DNA from: Monoplex corrugatus
Taxonomy: Eukaryota > Mollusca > Gastropoda > Littorinimorpha > Ranellidae
Direction of reading: 5' to 3'
DNA: 64,000 bases
Assembly (NCBI GenBank): GCA_030674185.1
Contig: CM060307.1
Coordinates: 48,112,181 to 48,176,180, forward strand
Shown: positions 48,492 through 60,278 of the stretch, one piece after another
Layout of the letters: every line of letters begins with the position of its first letter
How positions within the stretch are numbered: the first letter of the stretch is position 1
Position numbers and translations under genes: made by a program
The notes under the pieces: model-generated
What the model saw: the letters and a program-made list of their open reading frames with translations, nothing else
What the model was told of the DNA's origin: nothing
Databases searched by the model: none

Positions 48492-48576
48492 ACACACACA
48501 CACGCACGCGTGCGTGCACACACACGCGCTACACACACACACACACGCGCGCGCGCGCAGAGAGAGAGAGAGAGTA

Positions 48577-48608
<32 letters not shown>

Positions 48609-48682
48609 TGTGTGTGTGTGTGTGTGTGAAAGAGAGAGAAAGAGAGAGAGAGAGTGTGTGTGTGTGTGAGAGAGAGAGAAGA

Positions 48683-48732
<50 letters not shown>

Positions 48733-48735
48733 TTG
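48492..48735. repeat. Compound CA/CG/GA/GT microsatellite
   Basis: CA, a CG-alternating run (48546-48558), then alternating GA and GT tracts to 48733. Confidence 0.97.
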
Positions 48736-49087
48736 GTTTCAACCTAAAAACAAACGGTAACTCATGAATAACAGCATGAAGTCTTGTTGGACCTGTCTAA
48801 CAAGCTTGTGTCCTTTCCACTCTGCTCACACAAAAACTTGCTCACTTGTGACTTGTGTCCTGTGTGGAAAGTGGGTAGCTGGGTAAGATAGCTATCTGTC
48901 ATCTTCCAGGATTCTGTAGTATAGAAAGGATACAACTCTGGTACTGTGTCAGCTTGGTATTGGCACTTTCCATACATTGTTCAGCATTCTGAAGGTGTAG
49001 AAACAAACTGACGACATGACGTAACGTTGTATTTTATTAACAGGAGTTACTGGATTATGTATTGTGATGATGAATTTTGTCACTGTT
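48736..49087 (+). other. Unique-looking spacer
   Basis: No repeat or gene recognised between the microsatellite and the satellite array. Confidence 0.5.
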
Positions 49088-51085
49088 GTTTCTGTTGTTC
49101 AGTAAAAGAAAAGGACAATGAAAAATGAAAGGACAGTGAAAAAGAGAAGGACAGTAAAAACAAAAAGGACAATGAAAAAGAAAAGAACAATGAAAATGAA
49201 AAGGACAGTGAAAAAGAAAACGACGACGACAACAACAACAACAACAAAAGAAAAGGAAAAAGAAAAGACAGTGAAAAAGAAAAGGACAGTGAAAAAGAAA
49301 AGGACAGTAAAAAAAAGAAAAGGACAATGAAAAAGAAAAGGACAGTAAAAAAAGAAAAGGACAAAAAAGAAAAGGACGTGAAAAAGAAAAGGACAGTAAA
49401 AAAGAAAAGGACAATAAAAAGAAAAGGACAGTAAAAAGAAAAGGACAATAAAAAGAAAAGGACAGTATAAAAAGAAAAGGACAATAAAAAGAAAAGGACA
49501 GTATAAAAAGAAAAGGACAATAAAAAGAAAAGGACAATAAAAAGAAAAGGACAATAAAAAGAAAAGGACAATAAAAAGAAAAGGACAATAAAAAGAAAAG
49601 GACAATAAAAAGAAAAGGACAATAAAAAGAAAAGGACAATAAAAAGAAAAGGACAATAAAAAGAAAAGGACAATAAAAAGAAAAGGACAATAAAAAGAAA
49701 AGGACAGTATAAAAAGAAAAGGACAATAAAAAGAAAAGGACAGTATAAAAAGAAAAGGACAATAAAAAGAAAAGGACAGTATAAAAAGAAAAGGACAATA
49801 AAAAGAAAAGGACAATAAAAAGAAAAGGACAATAAAAAGAAAAGGACAGTATAAAAAGAAAAGGACAATAAAAAGAAAAGGACAATAAAAAGAAAAGGAC
49901 AGTATAAAAAGAAAAGGACAATAAAAAGAAAAGGACAGTAAAAAAAGAAAAGGACAATAAAAAGAAAAGGACATATAAAAAGAAAAGGACAATAAAAAGA
50001 AAAGGACAGTAAAAAAGAAAAGGACAATAAAAAGAAAAGGACAATGAAAAAGAAAAGACAATAAAAAAGAAAAACAAATGAAAAAGAAAAGACATAAAAA
50101 AAGAAAAGGACAATGAAAAGAAAAAGACAATAAAAAAGAAAAAGGACAATAAAAAGAAAAGACAATAAAAAAGAAAAGGACAATGAAAAAAGAAAAGGAC
50201 AATAAAAAAGAAAAGGACAATAAAAAAGAAAAAGGACAAAAAAAAGAAAAAGACAATAAAAAAGAAAAGGACAATGAAAAGAAAAGGACAATAAAAAAGA
50301 AAAGGACAATAAAAAAGAAAAGGACAATAAAAAAAAGAAAAGAAAGACAATAAAAAAAAGGAAAAAGGACTGAAAAAAAAAAAGAACAATAAAAAAGAAA
50401 AGGACATGAAAAAGAACAGGACAATAAAAAAGAAAAAGACAATAAAAAAGAAAAGGGACAATAAAAAAGAAAAGAACAATAAAAAAGAAAAGGACAATAA
50501 AAAAGAAAAGACAATAAAAAAGAAAAGACAATAAAAAAGAAAAGGAACAATAAAAGAACAGGACAATAAAAAAGAAAAAGACAATAAAAAAGAAAAGAAC
50601 AATAAAAAAGAAAAGGACAATAAAAAAGAAAAGGACTGTAAAAAAAGAAAAGGACAATAAAAAGAAAAGACAAGGGAAAAAGAAAAGACAATAAAAAAGA
50701 AAAAGACAATAAAAAAGAAAAGGACAATAAAAAAGAAAGACATGAAAAAGAAAAGGACAATAAAAAAGAAAAGAACAATGAAAAAGAAAAGAACAATGAA
50801 AAAGAAAAGAACAATAAAAAAGAAAAGGACAATAAAAAAGAAAAGAACATTGAAAAAGAAAAGGACAATAAAAAAGAAAAGGACAATAAAAAGAAAAGAA
50901 CAATGAAAAAGAAAAGGACATAAAAAGAAAAGCAATGAAAAAGACAAGGCAATGAAAAGAGACAGAACAATGAAAAAGAAAAGGACAATAAAAAAGAAAA
51001 GGACAATGAAAAAGAAAAGAACAATGAAAAAGAAAAGGACAGTAAAACAAGAAAAGGACAATGAAAAAGAACAGAACATTCAAAA
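49088..51085. repeat. 2-kb array of a 17-bp A-rich satellite
   Basis: The unit is GACAATAAAAAGAAAAG (17 bp), with GACAATGAAAAAGAAAAG (18) and GACAGTATAAAAAGAAAAG (19) variants. In 49400-49920 a 19+17 alternation (GACAGTATAAAAAG then GACAATAAAAAG) forms a 36-bp higher-order unit. Edges (49100-49330, 50050-51080) are more variable. The minus strand has no stop-generating triplets, so all three minus frames stay open for about 690 codons of Phe/Leu/Ser/Cys/Ile repeats; these are not genes. Confidence 0.97.
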
Positions 51086-51382
51086 AGAAATGAATGCACA
51101 GAAACACCCGCAGACTCCAGTTTGCGAATAGAGACTGACAGAGCAAGATGTGTTTCATCGTCTTTCAGCTGACGGTGTGCTGCCAAAATCCAGATACCAT
51201 TCCCCATTCATATGTTGTTATTTGCCAAACACTGTGTGATTTTTTTTTGGGTGTAGGAAGCTAAACACACACACACTTGTGTGCATGATAGTGTGACGTT
51301 TTTCTGTATTGTTGATCACGAAAGCATTTTACTCTCTCTTTTTTCCTCTCTCTTTCGCTTTGTCTGTCTGTCTCTGTCTATT

Positions 51383-51389
<7 letters not shown>

Positions 51390-51449
<60 letters not shown>

Positions 51450-51806
51450 ACACACATACACAACACACACACTCTTTCTCTCTCTTTCACCCCCTCTGCG
51501 ACTTGTTTAAAATTAAAAGCGCCGTCATACAGTGTGTGATTCATACTTGTAAGTTCACGCAAACACACAGAAGCCCACTTTCTCTCGCTCTTTCTCTCTC
51601 TCTCACACACACATGCGCGCACGTGCACGTACGCACGCACACACGTACAAAGACACACACACACACACACACATAAACACACACTCACATTCACACACGC
51701 ACACACGCACACGCACACATGCAAACACACACACAGACACACGCACACAGACACACAGACACACAGACACAGACACAGACACACCACACATAGACACACA
51801 CACAGA

Positions 51807-51889
<83 letters not shown>

Positions 51890-51892
51890 CAC
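51390..51892. repeat. CT/GT and (CA)n microsatellites
   Basis: CTGT and CT runs (51360-51433), CA runs, and a very long interrupted then pure CA tract (51600-51892). The framed Cys-Val repeats on the minus strand are artefacts. Confidence 0.97.
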
Positions 51893-52124
51893 AGTGTCAT
51901 TCGGGGCACACCTGTTGTCTGCTTTCGCCACTTGTTCATCATTATTCAAACTGCCATCACATACAGTGTGATATACAGAACACCTTGACAACGCATCAAT
52001 TTAATATTCGCACACGGTCCCCTACAGTTCCTTCTTCATCTTTCCCTCCCTCCCTTTCTCAGACCTCATGCTGCTGAGTCCTGTGCGCACCTGTGTACAT
52101 ACTCGTAAGTGCATTAGTGTGCGC

Positions 52125-52462
52125 GCCGCGCGCGTGTGTGTGTATGTGTGTGTGTGTGTGTGTATGTGTGTTTGTTTGTTTGTGAGAGAGAGAGAGCGCG
52201 CGCGTGTGTGTGTGTGCGTGAGAGAGAGAGAGGATGAGAGAGTGAGTGAGTGGAGAGAGAGAGAGAGAGAGAGAGAGTGTGTGTGTGTGTGTATGAAAGA
52301 GTGAGAGAGTTAGTGTTTGTGCTTGTGAGAGAGAGAGGAGTGAGAAAGAGAGAGAGAAAGAGAGAGTGTGTGTGTGTGTGTGAAAGAGAGAGAGAGAGTG
52401 TAGAGAGAGAGCGAGAGAGTGTGTGTGTGTGTGAAAGAGAGAGAGAGAGAGGGAGGGAGATT
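52125..52462. repeat. GT/GA microsatellites
   Basis: Alternating GT and GA blocks with CG spots (52120-52132, 52196-52205), followed by A/G-rich sequence (52660-52750). Confidence 0.97.
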
Positions 52463-52805
52463 GCCACTGCTGTAGCTAAGAATGTAAACAAAGTCAACGG
52501 AGGCATGTCTTTGTAGTTCTAAGAGAGGGATGTAGAGTTGTTTTCCATGTAACGATAAGCAGAAACAAACAAACAAACAGAAAGACAAAGAGAAGTAAGC
52601 AAAAACAGATCTTTTACTCGACAGAATGAACAATCTGAACAGAAATCTTTATCAGAGACAACGCCGTCTTAAAAAAAAAGACAAAAAGGAAAAAAGGGGG
52701 AAAAAAAAGGGGTGGGGGTGGGGGAGAAAAAAAAGGAAGAAGAAAAATATCCAAGGTCGGGTTTGTGGATCAAGAACTACCAGAGCAGTGCTCTGTCTTT
52801 CACAG

Positions 52806-52965
52806 GGGTAGGACCTCGAAACCTGACCAGCTCATGGGTTTATGTGCAGGCTTTAGGCTTGGGCCATGGTCATTTCTGATCTTCACATGGCACCGGTGAC
52901 ATCGGTGCATCTGAAATGTATTCCGAGTGCAGTGATGTCATCTTGAGAAACTGAAACTAAAAGTC
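52806..52965 (+). mobile_element. Composite SINE, 3' part
   Basis: TAGGACCTCGAAACCTGACC to GTGATGTCATCTTGAGAAAC with an AAACTAAAAG tail; diverged 5'-truncated copy. Confidence 0.85.
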
Positions 52966-53027
52966 ACAGAGAAGGTCTGTGTTCATAGGCTCACAAAGTA
53001 GGTGACTACTGTTTTGCTCTGTGTAGA

Positions 53028-53618
53028 GTTCAGTTTCGGTTTCTCAAGATGACGTCTCTGCGCTCGGAATGAATGCACTAACGTCACAGGTGCCATGTAA
53101 TGGAAAAGATCCAGAATGATCATGGCACAAGTCTGAAGCCTGCACATAAACTCACATGCTCGCCAGGTCCTGAGCTCTTACCTCCATAACTCTGGGGTTG
53201 TAGGGGAGTGAGGTGGTAGACAACTCAACTTTTCCCGAGGCCAGCACAACGAGGGCGGCGCCCATCTTCTCTTCCTCGCTTGAAATTCACATTCATATTC
53301 ACATTTTTTTTACCAAGACTTCAGAAAGGGAAGAAGGCTATTTGGTCTTCAAGGGATGGAACCTGGGAAATCAGCCTATCTCTCTAATTTTTTTTACCAA
53401 GGCAGCCTGGCGAAAGCCGTGGGATCTTTAGCGTGCGTAGCCAGAAGGCACACGGGTCCAACTCGTTTTTCGTCCTCTTCCGAAGGACTAGACGTTCGGT
53501 TTGATTTTCTGATCAAACTGAGGAGAAAAGTCGAGGCCTCTACGGGGAGCGAACCCTGGAACCTCGAGTTTAGTTATTGGCAGACGAACGTCTGAACCAT
53601 TCTTCCATTCTTCTCCCT
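53028..53618 (-). mobile_element. Composite SINE, full-length copy (minus strand)
   Basis: Starts on + with TTTCTCAAGATGACGTCTCT (3' end) and finishes with CGTCTGAACCATTCTTCCAT (tRNA-like head reversed) near 53618. The B-box region reversed is at 53548-53566. It lies head-away from the partial copy at 52806-52965, so the two 3' ends face each other. Confidence 0.87.
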
Positions 53619-53912
53619 AAAATATTGCAGGTCCGGTGTAGAATTCATCTGACCTGCAATAAAGCGACAGCATGGCATGGGAGATATTCATACATTGTAA
53701 GTGAGCTACACAATTGTAAGGTAAACTTTACAAAATAAGAGACATCACTTAGATATGAATATGAAAACTATGTATTGGCAAGAGCGTACAATTTTTAGAC
53801 GGCAGTCGAAATGTTGGCCGATATTAAAACTCTCTCTCTCAGTGTCCAAGTTGTGTGTACATGCGTCTCTCTCTGTGTTCGTCTGTCTGTCTGTCTCTGT
53901 CTTCCCTTTGTA

Positions 53913-54440
53913 GGGATGCCGAGGGCTTTTTCTGTATTAATAGTATCCCTACCGTCTGTGCTAGAAATTTCCTCTTTTCTGTCACTGTCTTTGTTTCTGC
54001 CTTATTTCTTTGATTTCTGTCATTTCTTCCTATCATTTTCTTCCTCGCTGGTCCATTCATCTGTATGTGTTCGATAAAGTCTTACGTACTTAGGATTGAT
54101 AATTGGGCACATGCATTAAGTGCATTTTTGGCTCTAAGGAAATGAGATATGCGGAAGCAATTTTAAGTAATTTAAGCCTGTTTTAAAAAAGTGTTAGTTC
54201 ATTAGTAATGTTTAAATTTGTATTCAGATACATTTTCTAAATCCTCTGTGATAAATTGGACGGAGTGGTCAATGCCAGGGGCATCTCCTTAGATTATGTG
54301 CACGAATGCATTGATGTGTGTACTTAACGTTCTTTTCTTTTTTTCCTGTTGAAGTACTGTGTATGTTTTGAAACAGGTTATAGCCTATAGCTCTACGCAG
54401 TAGGCTGGGCTTTAAACAAAAATGACAATAACAGTAACAG
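53913..54440 (+). repeat. About 540-bp interspersed repeat (family R1), copy 3
   Basis: GGGATGCCGAGGGCTTTTTC with TATTAATAGTA, GTTCGATAAAGTCTTACG, ending GGCTGGGCTTTAAACAAAAA. More diverged than the other two. Confidence 0.85.
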
Positions 54441-54459
54441 TCTGTCTGTCTGTCTCTGC

Positions 54460-54491
<32 letters not shown>

Positions 54492-54573
54492 GTTCATGAC
54501 ATGGCCAAAGCTGCAACTGTGCATAGTATGCATCGCTACACAGTGTAAATTAAAATCATAAATGGCATGCAGT

Positions 54574-54619
<46 letters not shown>

Positions 54620-54743
54620 GTGTGTTGTGTGTTTGTTTTGTGTGTGTGTGCGCGCGCGCGCGATATTGCCACAGCTGCAACTATGCATACTATGCGTCGC
54701 CACCCAACGTGGGCTCACATCGTAAATGGCAGTCTGTCAGTTC

Positions 54744-54774
<31 letters not shown>

Positions 54775-54945
54775 TCTGTCTCTCTCTCTCTCTCTCTTTC
54801 TCCCTCTCTGTCTCTGTGTCTGTCTGTCTCTTTGTTGTGTGTGTGTGTGTGCACGCGAGTGACTATGTGTTGTGTGTGTGTGTGTGTGTGTGAGTATGTG
54901 TTGTGTGTGTGAGTGTGTGTGTTTGTGAGTGCTCGCGCGCGTGAT
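54440..54945. repeat. CT and GT microsatellites with a duplicated spacer
   Basis: CT run, then GT run, CG spot (54651-54662), CT run, GT run, CG spot (54933-54941). The spacer CAGCTGCAACTATGCATACT (about 54672) repeats AAGCTGCAACTGTGCATAGT (54508), so the block is a diverged duplication. A further CT/CA block follows at 55230-55447. Confidence 0.9.
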
Positions 54946-55229
54946 ATCTCCATTGCCGGAGCTATACATACGAATGTTTGTAACATACACAATGTTTGTC
55001 ATGCAGCTGACTAGATGTTTCATGTGGAGCTAGCGTCAGGCTGGGATGTTTCCAAAACACACTTTTCTTTTGGTGTTTACCTGTATTTCCTGCAGCTGAC
55101 TTGTCTCTGGCCTTTCATCTGTGCCTGTCTCTCTTTCTGAGGCGAAAGAACAGTCAGAGAAAGTACGTCCGGGGATTGATTAGATTTCTGAAAACCATAA
55201 TAAGTTGACGTTTATCGTTGACATTTTCT

Positions 55230-55297
55230 CTGTCTGTCTGTCTGTCTCCCTGTCTGTCTGTCTCTCTCTCTCACACACACACAAACATACACACACA

Positions 55298-55329
<32 letters not shown>

Positions 55330-55333
55330 GTCA

Positions 55334-55364
<31 letters not shown>

Positions 55365-55371
55365 ACACATA

Positions 55372-55447
<76 letters not shown>
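55230..55447. repeat. CT(GT)/CA microsatellite
   Basis: CTGT, CT and CA tracts; the last pure CA tract is about 70 bp (55375-55447). The following 55448-56027 is T-rich DNA with C and A homopolymers (55652-55678) and no gene. Confidence 0.97.
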
Positions 55448-55450
<3 letters not shown>

Positions 55451-56027
55451 TACTTTAAGGTTATTATTTTAATTATCATTATCTTATTTTGTTTTGTTTT
55501 GCTTTTTATGACGATTTTTCTTTTACATTTGATGTTAGCGTTGTTCAAGTTTCATTTCTCTGTTTATTCATATCCTTTTTCTATAGACCTTACCGACTCT
55601 TTTAATTTTTTTTCCGTCTCTTACTCTGTTCCCTTCTTTCCCCTCCTCCCTCCCCCCCCCCCCCAAAAAAAAAAAAAATCATCCTCCATGCCATTTTTAC
55701 CCGTCTAATATCACTTATAGTGAAAAGACGTTAAATCAAGGAACGAACGAACACACACACACACACACGTAGAGCGATACACCGACTGTACAGTGACAGT
55801 AAGTCAGCAGTGATAGTGATAATACAGTCCAGATGGAAATGACGGCTACTGTCCAGCCCGCAGTTTACACAGTGTTACATGACATTCTCAGGACGCCAGG
55901 AAAGTCTTCATTACTACAGAGACAGGCCAAAGCCCACAGAAGGCTGTACCACTTCAACGACAGTTGTTTCCCCTTTTCCCTATTTTCCGCATCGCATCAA
56001 AGGCATTCATTTCGTTTCCCTGGGGGA

Positions 56028-56081
56028 GGTAGTACCAAAGAGTATAGTACCTACGTAGGTACTATACTCATTGGTAGTACC
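56028..56081. repeat. 54-bp near-perfect palindrome
   Basis: Centre at 56054/56055 (CTAC|GTAG). 56040-56069 is a perfect 30-bp palindrome built on AGTATAGTACC / GGTACTATACT. It extends to 56028-56081 with only two mismatched pairs (GGTAGTACCAAA against TTGGTAGTACC). No TTAA at its ends. Confidence 0.95.
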
Positions 56082-56361
56082 ACAGACCTCTTGTGTAGTA
56101 CTTCTTGGCTTGCCCGTGTTGTGTGCGAGCTGTTCATCAGTCATCTGCCTTTTGTCTCTTGCTTTCTTGCTTTCTTTCTTTGTTATGTTTGTATTGTTTT
56201 TGTGTGTGAATCAACCACTTCTTGACAATGTGTTGGTGCTCAAGTGAAATGAACAGACTCGTGAAAAAAAAACCCAACTTATTCATGTACTTTTCGAGTT
56301 GTATATAACAGATTGTTGAGTCTGTTGGTTTGTTGAATACATAAGTAAAAATCATCTGGAA

Positions 56362-56441
56362 CCAGTTTCTGTCATTTTATCTACCGTTTGTTGCATAACT
56401 ATATAGTTCAAAATAAATAAGCGAACGGTAATCCATAAATG
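56362..56441. repeat. Flanking repeat of LINE copy 1 and its 5' target duplication
   Basis: TTTCTGTCATTTTATCTACC to AAATAAATAAGCGAACGGT recurs at about 59419-59480 after the LINE. The 12-base AATCCATAAATG at 56430-56441 recurs at 59386-59397 as the target site duplication. Confidence 0.9.
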
Positions 56442-59385
56442 CAACTGCCAACGGAAAAAGCTACCATTGGAACCTGGAATGTCCGTACACTCCATCAGTG
56501 CGGCAAAGTAAAAGAACTAGAACACGAGCTGAGACGCTACCAATGGGACATTGTGGGTATATCAGAAGTAAGATGGACAGGCTTCGGAGAAGCAATCACA
56601 GAGGAAGGACACAAGATGTGGTACAGTGGCGAAGAGTCACTACATGAAAATGGCGTAGCTTTCATCGTACGCAAAGAAGTCATTGGATGCATCATGAGCT
56701 GCACGCCTGTCAACAGCAGAATCATCAGCATTCGGGTGTCAGCCAAACCAAAGAACATCACCATCATACAAGTGTATGCTCCAACTACCAGCCACGAAGA
56801 CCAGGTGGTTGAAGAATTCTATGAGAAAATAGAAGACACCATCGGAAAAGCCCCCAGGAAAGACATCATCATAGTTCAGGGGACTTCAACGCCAAAGTCG
56901 GCCCAGATGCCTACAAAAACTGGGCTGGAACAGTGGGTCAATTTGGCACAGGGGAAACTAATGACAGGGGACTTCGCCTTCTGGAGTTTGCCTGCACCCA
57001 ACGGCTCACCATTGCCAACACCCTCTACCCCCACAAACTGTCAAGAAGAACAACCTGGCATGCGCCGAACGGAAAGACTCACAACCAGATCGACTTTGTC
57101 CTCACACCGCGGCGCTTCAAATCAAGCATTAATAAAGCAAAGACGAGGACATACCCTGGAGCTGATATAGGCAGCGACCACGACCTCGTGCTGCTCACAA
57201 TGAAGATCAAATTGAAAAAGAAGTACCAAGCTGCGCAGCCACGCATCAAGTTTGACCTGGAAAAGCTAAAAGATCCAGAGATAGAAGAGGCATTCCAGGC
57301 ACAGCTCGGGGGCGGTTCGCGGCACTCAACTTCCTGGACAGCGACATCAACGACCTCACAAACAACTTTGGTGAGGCAGTCCGCGAAACAGCAGAGGAGG
57401 TACTGGGGCGACAGAGGAAGAAACACCAAGCATGGATCTCAAATGACATCCTTGACCTCTGCGACAACAGAAGATCACTGAAGAAGACGAAAAACTCCAG
57501 CCCTGAAGAAGCCGCACAGTATCGTAAAACCAACAACCTTGTAAAGAAGAAAATGATTGAAGCCAAAGAACAATGGATCAACAACCAGTGTGAGAACATC
57601 GAGAAAGGCATGAAAAAAGGAAACAGCAAACATGCCTTCACCACACTGAAAAACCTTACCAAGACGCAGCAAAACAGATCGTCAGTCATCGAGGATACCT
57701 CAGGCAAGCTGCTGACAGAAAGCTCCGCTGTTCTGAACAGATGGACGCAGTACTGCCAAGAACTATACAACTTCCCAATACAGCCAGATGACAGTTTGTT
57801 TCAGGGGGACTCAGCACCATTGAGGGAATCCTCACCGCTACCAGATGAGAGAAGAAGTGGAAGAAGCCATCCGCAGCCTACCAGCAGGGAAATCACCTGG
57901 AGCAGACAATATCCCAGCAGAGCTGCTCAAACATGGAGGGAATGATTTGGTCACTCGTGTAACATCGATTTGTCAGAAGATCTGGAGACAAAACAGTGGC
58001 CCACAGAATGGACTCAATCACTCATCATCCCCCTGCCCAAAAAGGGAAATATGCGCCAATGCCAGAACTACAGAACAATAAGTCTCATTAGCCACACCAG
58101 CAAGATCATGCTCAGAGTCATATTGAATCGACTGAAGAAAGAAGCGGAAGAACACCTTGCGGAAGAACAAGCTGGATTTAGGGCGGGCAGAAGCACAGTA
58201 GAACAGATCTTCACCTGCCGGATAATGATGGAGAAACATCTGCAGCATCAGAGAGACCTGTTCCACAACTTCATAGACTTTAAAAAAGCATTCGACAGGT
58301 GTGGCATAAGGGTTTGTGGCAGGTGCTAAGAAAGTTTGGCATAGAGGAAGGTCTCGTCCAAACCATCCAGGCGCTGTATAACACTGCCAGCAGCGCAGTT
58401 CTCCTCAACAACCAGATAGGGGACTACTTCAAGACCACAGTTGGAGTCCGTCAAGGCTGCCTACTCTCCTCCCGTGCTGTTCAATCTCTTCCTGGAGAAC
58501 ATCATGCGTGAAGCCCTCCATGACTTCCACTCCACTGTCTCCATCGGAGGAAGAACCATCAACAACCTGAGGTTCGCAGATGACATCGACCTGATGGGAG
58601 GCAGCAACGAAGAACTACAAGACCTGACCATGAGACTGGAAGAAAGTGCAGGTGCACACGGAATGGAAGTGAGCACAGAAAAAAGCAAAGTCCTGGTCAA
58701 CAGCACAACCAACACCCATGCTGAAATCTACATGAACGGGCAACAGCTTGAAGAAGTGGACGCTTTCAAATACCTTGGCGCCACTCTCACCAAAGACGGT
58801 CGCTCTACAACAGAAATCAAGACCAGACTAGCGATCGCAACAGCAGCAATGGTAAAGCTAAACAAGATCTGGAAGAGCAGAGAGATCGCTTTCCATCGAA
58901 GATGAAGCTGTACAAGTCCCTGGTGCTCCCCATCCTGCTGTATGGATGCGAGAGCTGGACCATGACAGCAGAGACCACCAAGAGAATCCAGACGTTTGAA
59001 ACTAAATGCTTCAGGCGCTTGCTCAGGATCTCTTGGCAAGATCGGAAGACAAACGACTTTGTGTGGAGCCAAATAACAACACTCGCAGGCCCACAAGAAC
59101 CCCTCCTGGCAACAGTCAAGAACAGGAAGCTGTCGTGGTTCGGGCATGTCACACGCCACAACTCACTGCCCAAAACGGTCCTCCAGGGTACACTGGGAGG
59201 CGCAGACGAAGGGGACGACAAGCCAAATGCTGGATGGACAACATCAAAGAATGGACCAGGTTGGATGGCCCCACGCTGGTGCGACAGGCGGAGGACAGGA
59301 CCGGTTGGCGACGGCTGGCTTCAAGAGTGTCTCTCATCTCTCCTCTACGCCCATCACGGGCAGGAGAATGATGATGATGATGATG
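56442..59385 (+). pseudogene. LINE copy 1: endonuclease plus reverse transcriptase, broken by small indels
   Basis: Autonomous-type non-LTR retrotransposon (RTE/BovB-like single ORF; clade not certain). The apurinic-type endonuclease starts at once with IGTWNVRTL and has ISEVRWTG, YAPTT, NQIDFVL and SDHDLVL motifs (56460-57200). A linker follows, then RT: KSPGADNIPAELL, FIDFKKAFDR, GVRQGCLL, the FADDIDLM palm motif (about 58575-58598), and KYLGATL. The C-terminal part has LYGCESWTM, then RRRG-type basic residues, and the frame ends RPSRAGE. An ATG-repeat tail (about 59368-59385) and 12-bp target duplications mark an insertion by target-primed reverse transcription. At least eight 1-2 base indels, mostly in short homopolymers, break the frame. 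The 5' UTR is missing. Confidence 0.92.
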
Positions 59386-59529
59386 AATCCATAAATGAAT
59401 ATTACCTTGAACCTACTTCTGTCATTTTATCTACCGTTTATTACATAGCTGCATAGTTCATAATAAATAAGCGAACGGTGAGCGGATGAACAGCTAACGG
59501 GCAATCTCCATGCTTTTCGCATTACTGTT

Positions 59530-59890
59530 CATCATCATCATCATGTGCCCTTCCGCATGGCGTTAGCGATCTTGTCCCTCCATACAAATCTGTCCCTTGA
59601 AGCTGCAAGTACATCTCCCACCCTCTCCGTCTTCAGCCACCCTGCAAGTCCGTCCAATATTTTCTCCCTGGGTCTACCTGGTGTTTTCTTTCCCTCTAGC
59701 TTTCCTGTTGTGACCAGGTGCTCTAATTTCTCTTTGCTCATAACATGTCCTATAAATGTTGCTTGTCTTTTTTCTAATCTTCTTTATGAATGATCTTCTT
59801 GTGTCTGCCTCCATCAAGACTGTCTCGTTTGTTTTCTTTGCTGTCCATGGAACACTCAACATTCTTCTTAGAAACCACATCTCAGCGCCA
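59530..59890 (-). pseudogene. LINE 3' fragment (minus strand), near copy 1
   Basis: The + strand opens with an ATC repeat, then ATGTGCCCTTCCGCATGGCG. The minus strand encodes MWFLRRMLSVPWTAKKTNET and, after a frame change, KLEHLVTTGKLEGKKTPGR, PREKILDGLAGWLK and WRDKIANAMRKG. It belongs to the same family as 36554-36930 and is repeated at 63642-64000 as part of the duplication. Confidence 0.9.
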
Positions 59891-60184
59891 TTACTATTGC
59901 ATGCCTCTTATTTTGGCCGTCCAGCGCAGTGCAAGATCCAGACTCATTCAGTGACAACTGAAATCACGGCACCAAAGAGTCTACGGAGTCACAGAGTGTG
60001 TAATATCGCCCAATAGATAGTCTTAAGTGTTTTGCCCTGAGTCCTCCCTCCCCCACCCCACCCCCATCAAATTAAAAATGCACAGCATGCTAAGGGTCAC
60101 TTCAGTGAAGTTGAGCAGTGTTTTGATCCACCCAGCGTTCTAGAAATATCACTTGCAAGGCACCCTGATGAGGACTGAAATTGC
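59891..60184 (+). other. Spacer, no feature recognised
   Basis: Unique-looking sequence with a poly-C-rich stretch (60048-60065). Confidence 0.4.
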
Positions 60185-60278
60185 TTAACCCTTCGGCTCC
60201 CCACACCCTATCCACAATTGCAGAAACTTAACCCTTTGACTTCCTCACCTATCCACCAGCTTTCTGTAGCTTTCTGTG
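60185..60278. mobile_element. TTAA MITE, left halves of a nested pair
   Basis: TTAACCCTTCGGCTCCCCAC then, after GCAGAAAC, TTAACCCTTTGACTTCC and CTATCCACCAGCTTTC. The right halves are lost. 60279-61134 contains a TG run, C/T homopolymers (60364-60382, 60593-60616) and CTCTGT-rich sequence, without a gene. Confidence 0.75.

Noticed and set aside
49055..51207. Three minus-strand open frames of about 670-700 codons
   Set aside because: They are the three phases of the 17-bp satellite; Phe/Leu/Ser/Cys/Ile repeats with no domain.
55833..56225. 130-codon + frame as a gene
   Set aside because: No recognisable domain; it crosses the 54-bp palindrome and ends in low-complexity hydrophobic sequence.
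58018..59221. Minus-strand frames overlapping LINE copy 1 (also 62179-63449 in copy 2)
   Set aside because: Antisense shadows of the LINE reverse transcriptase; sense motifs are clear.
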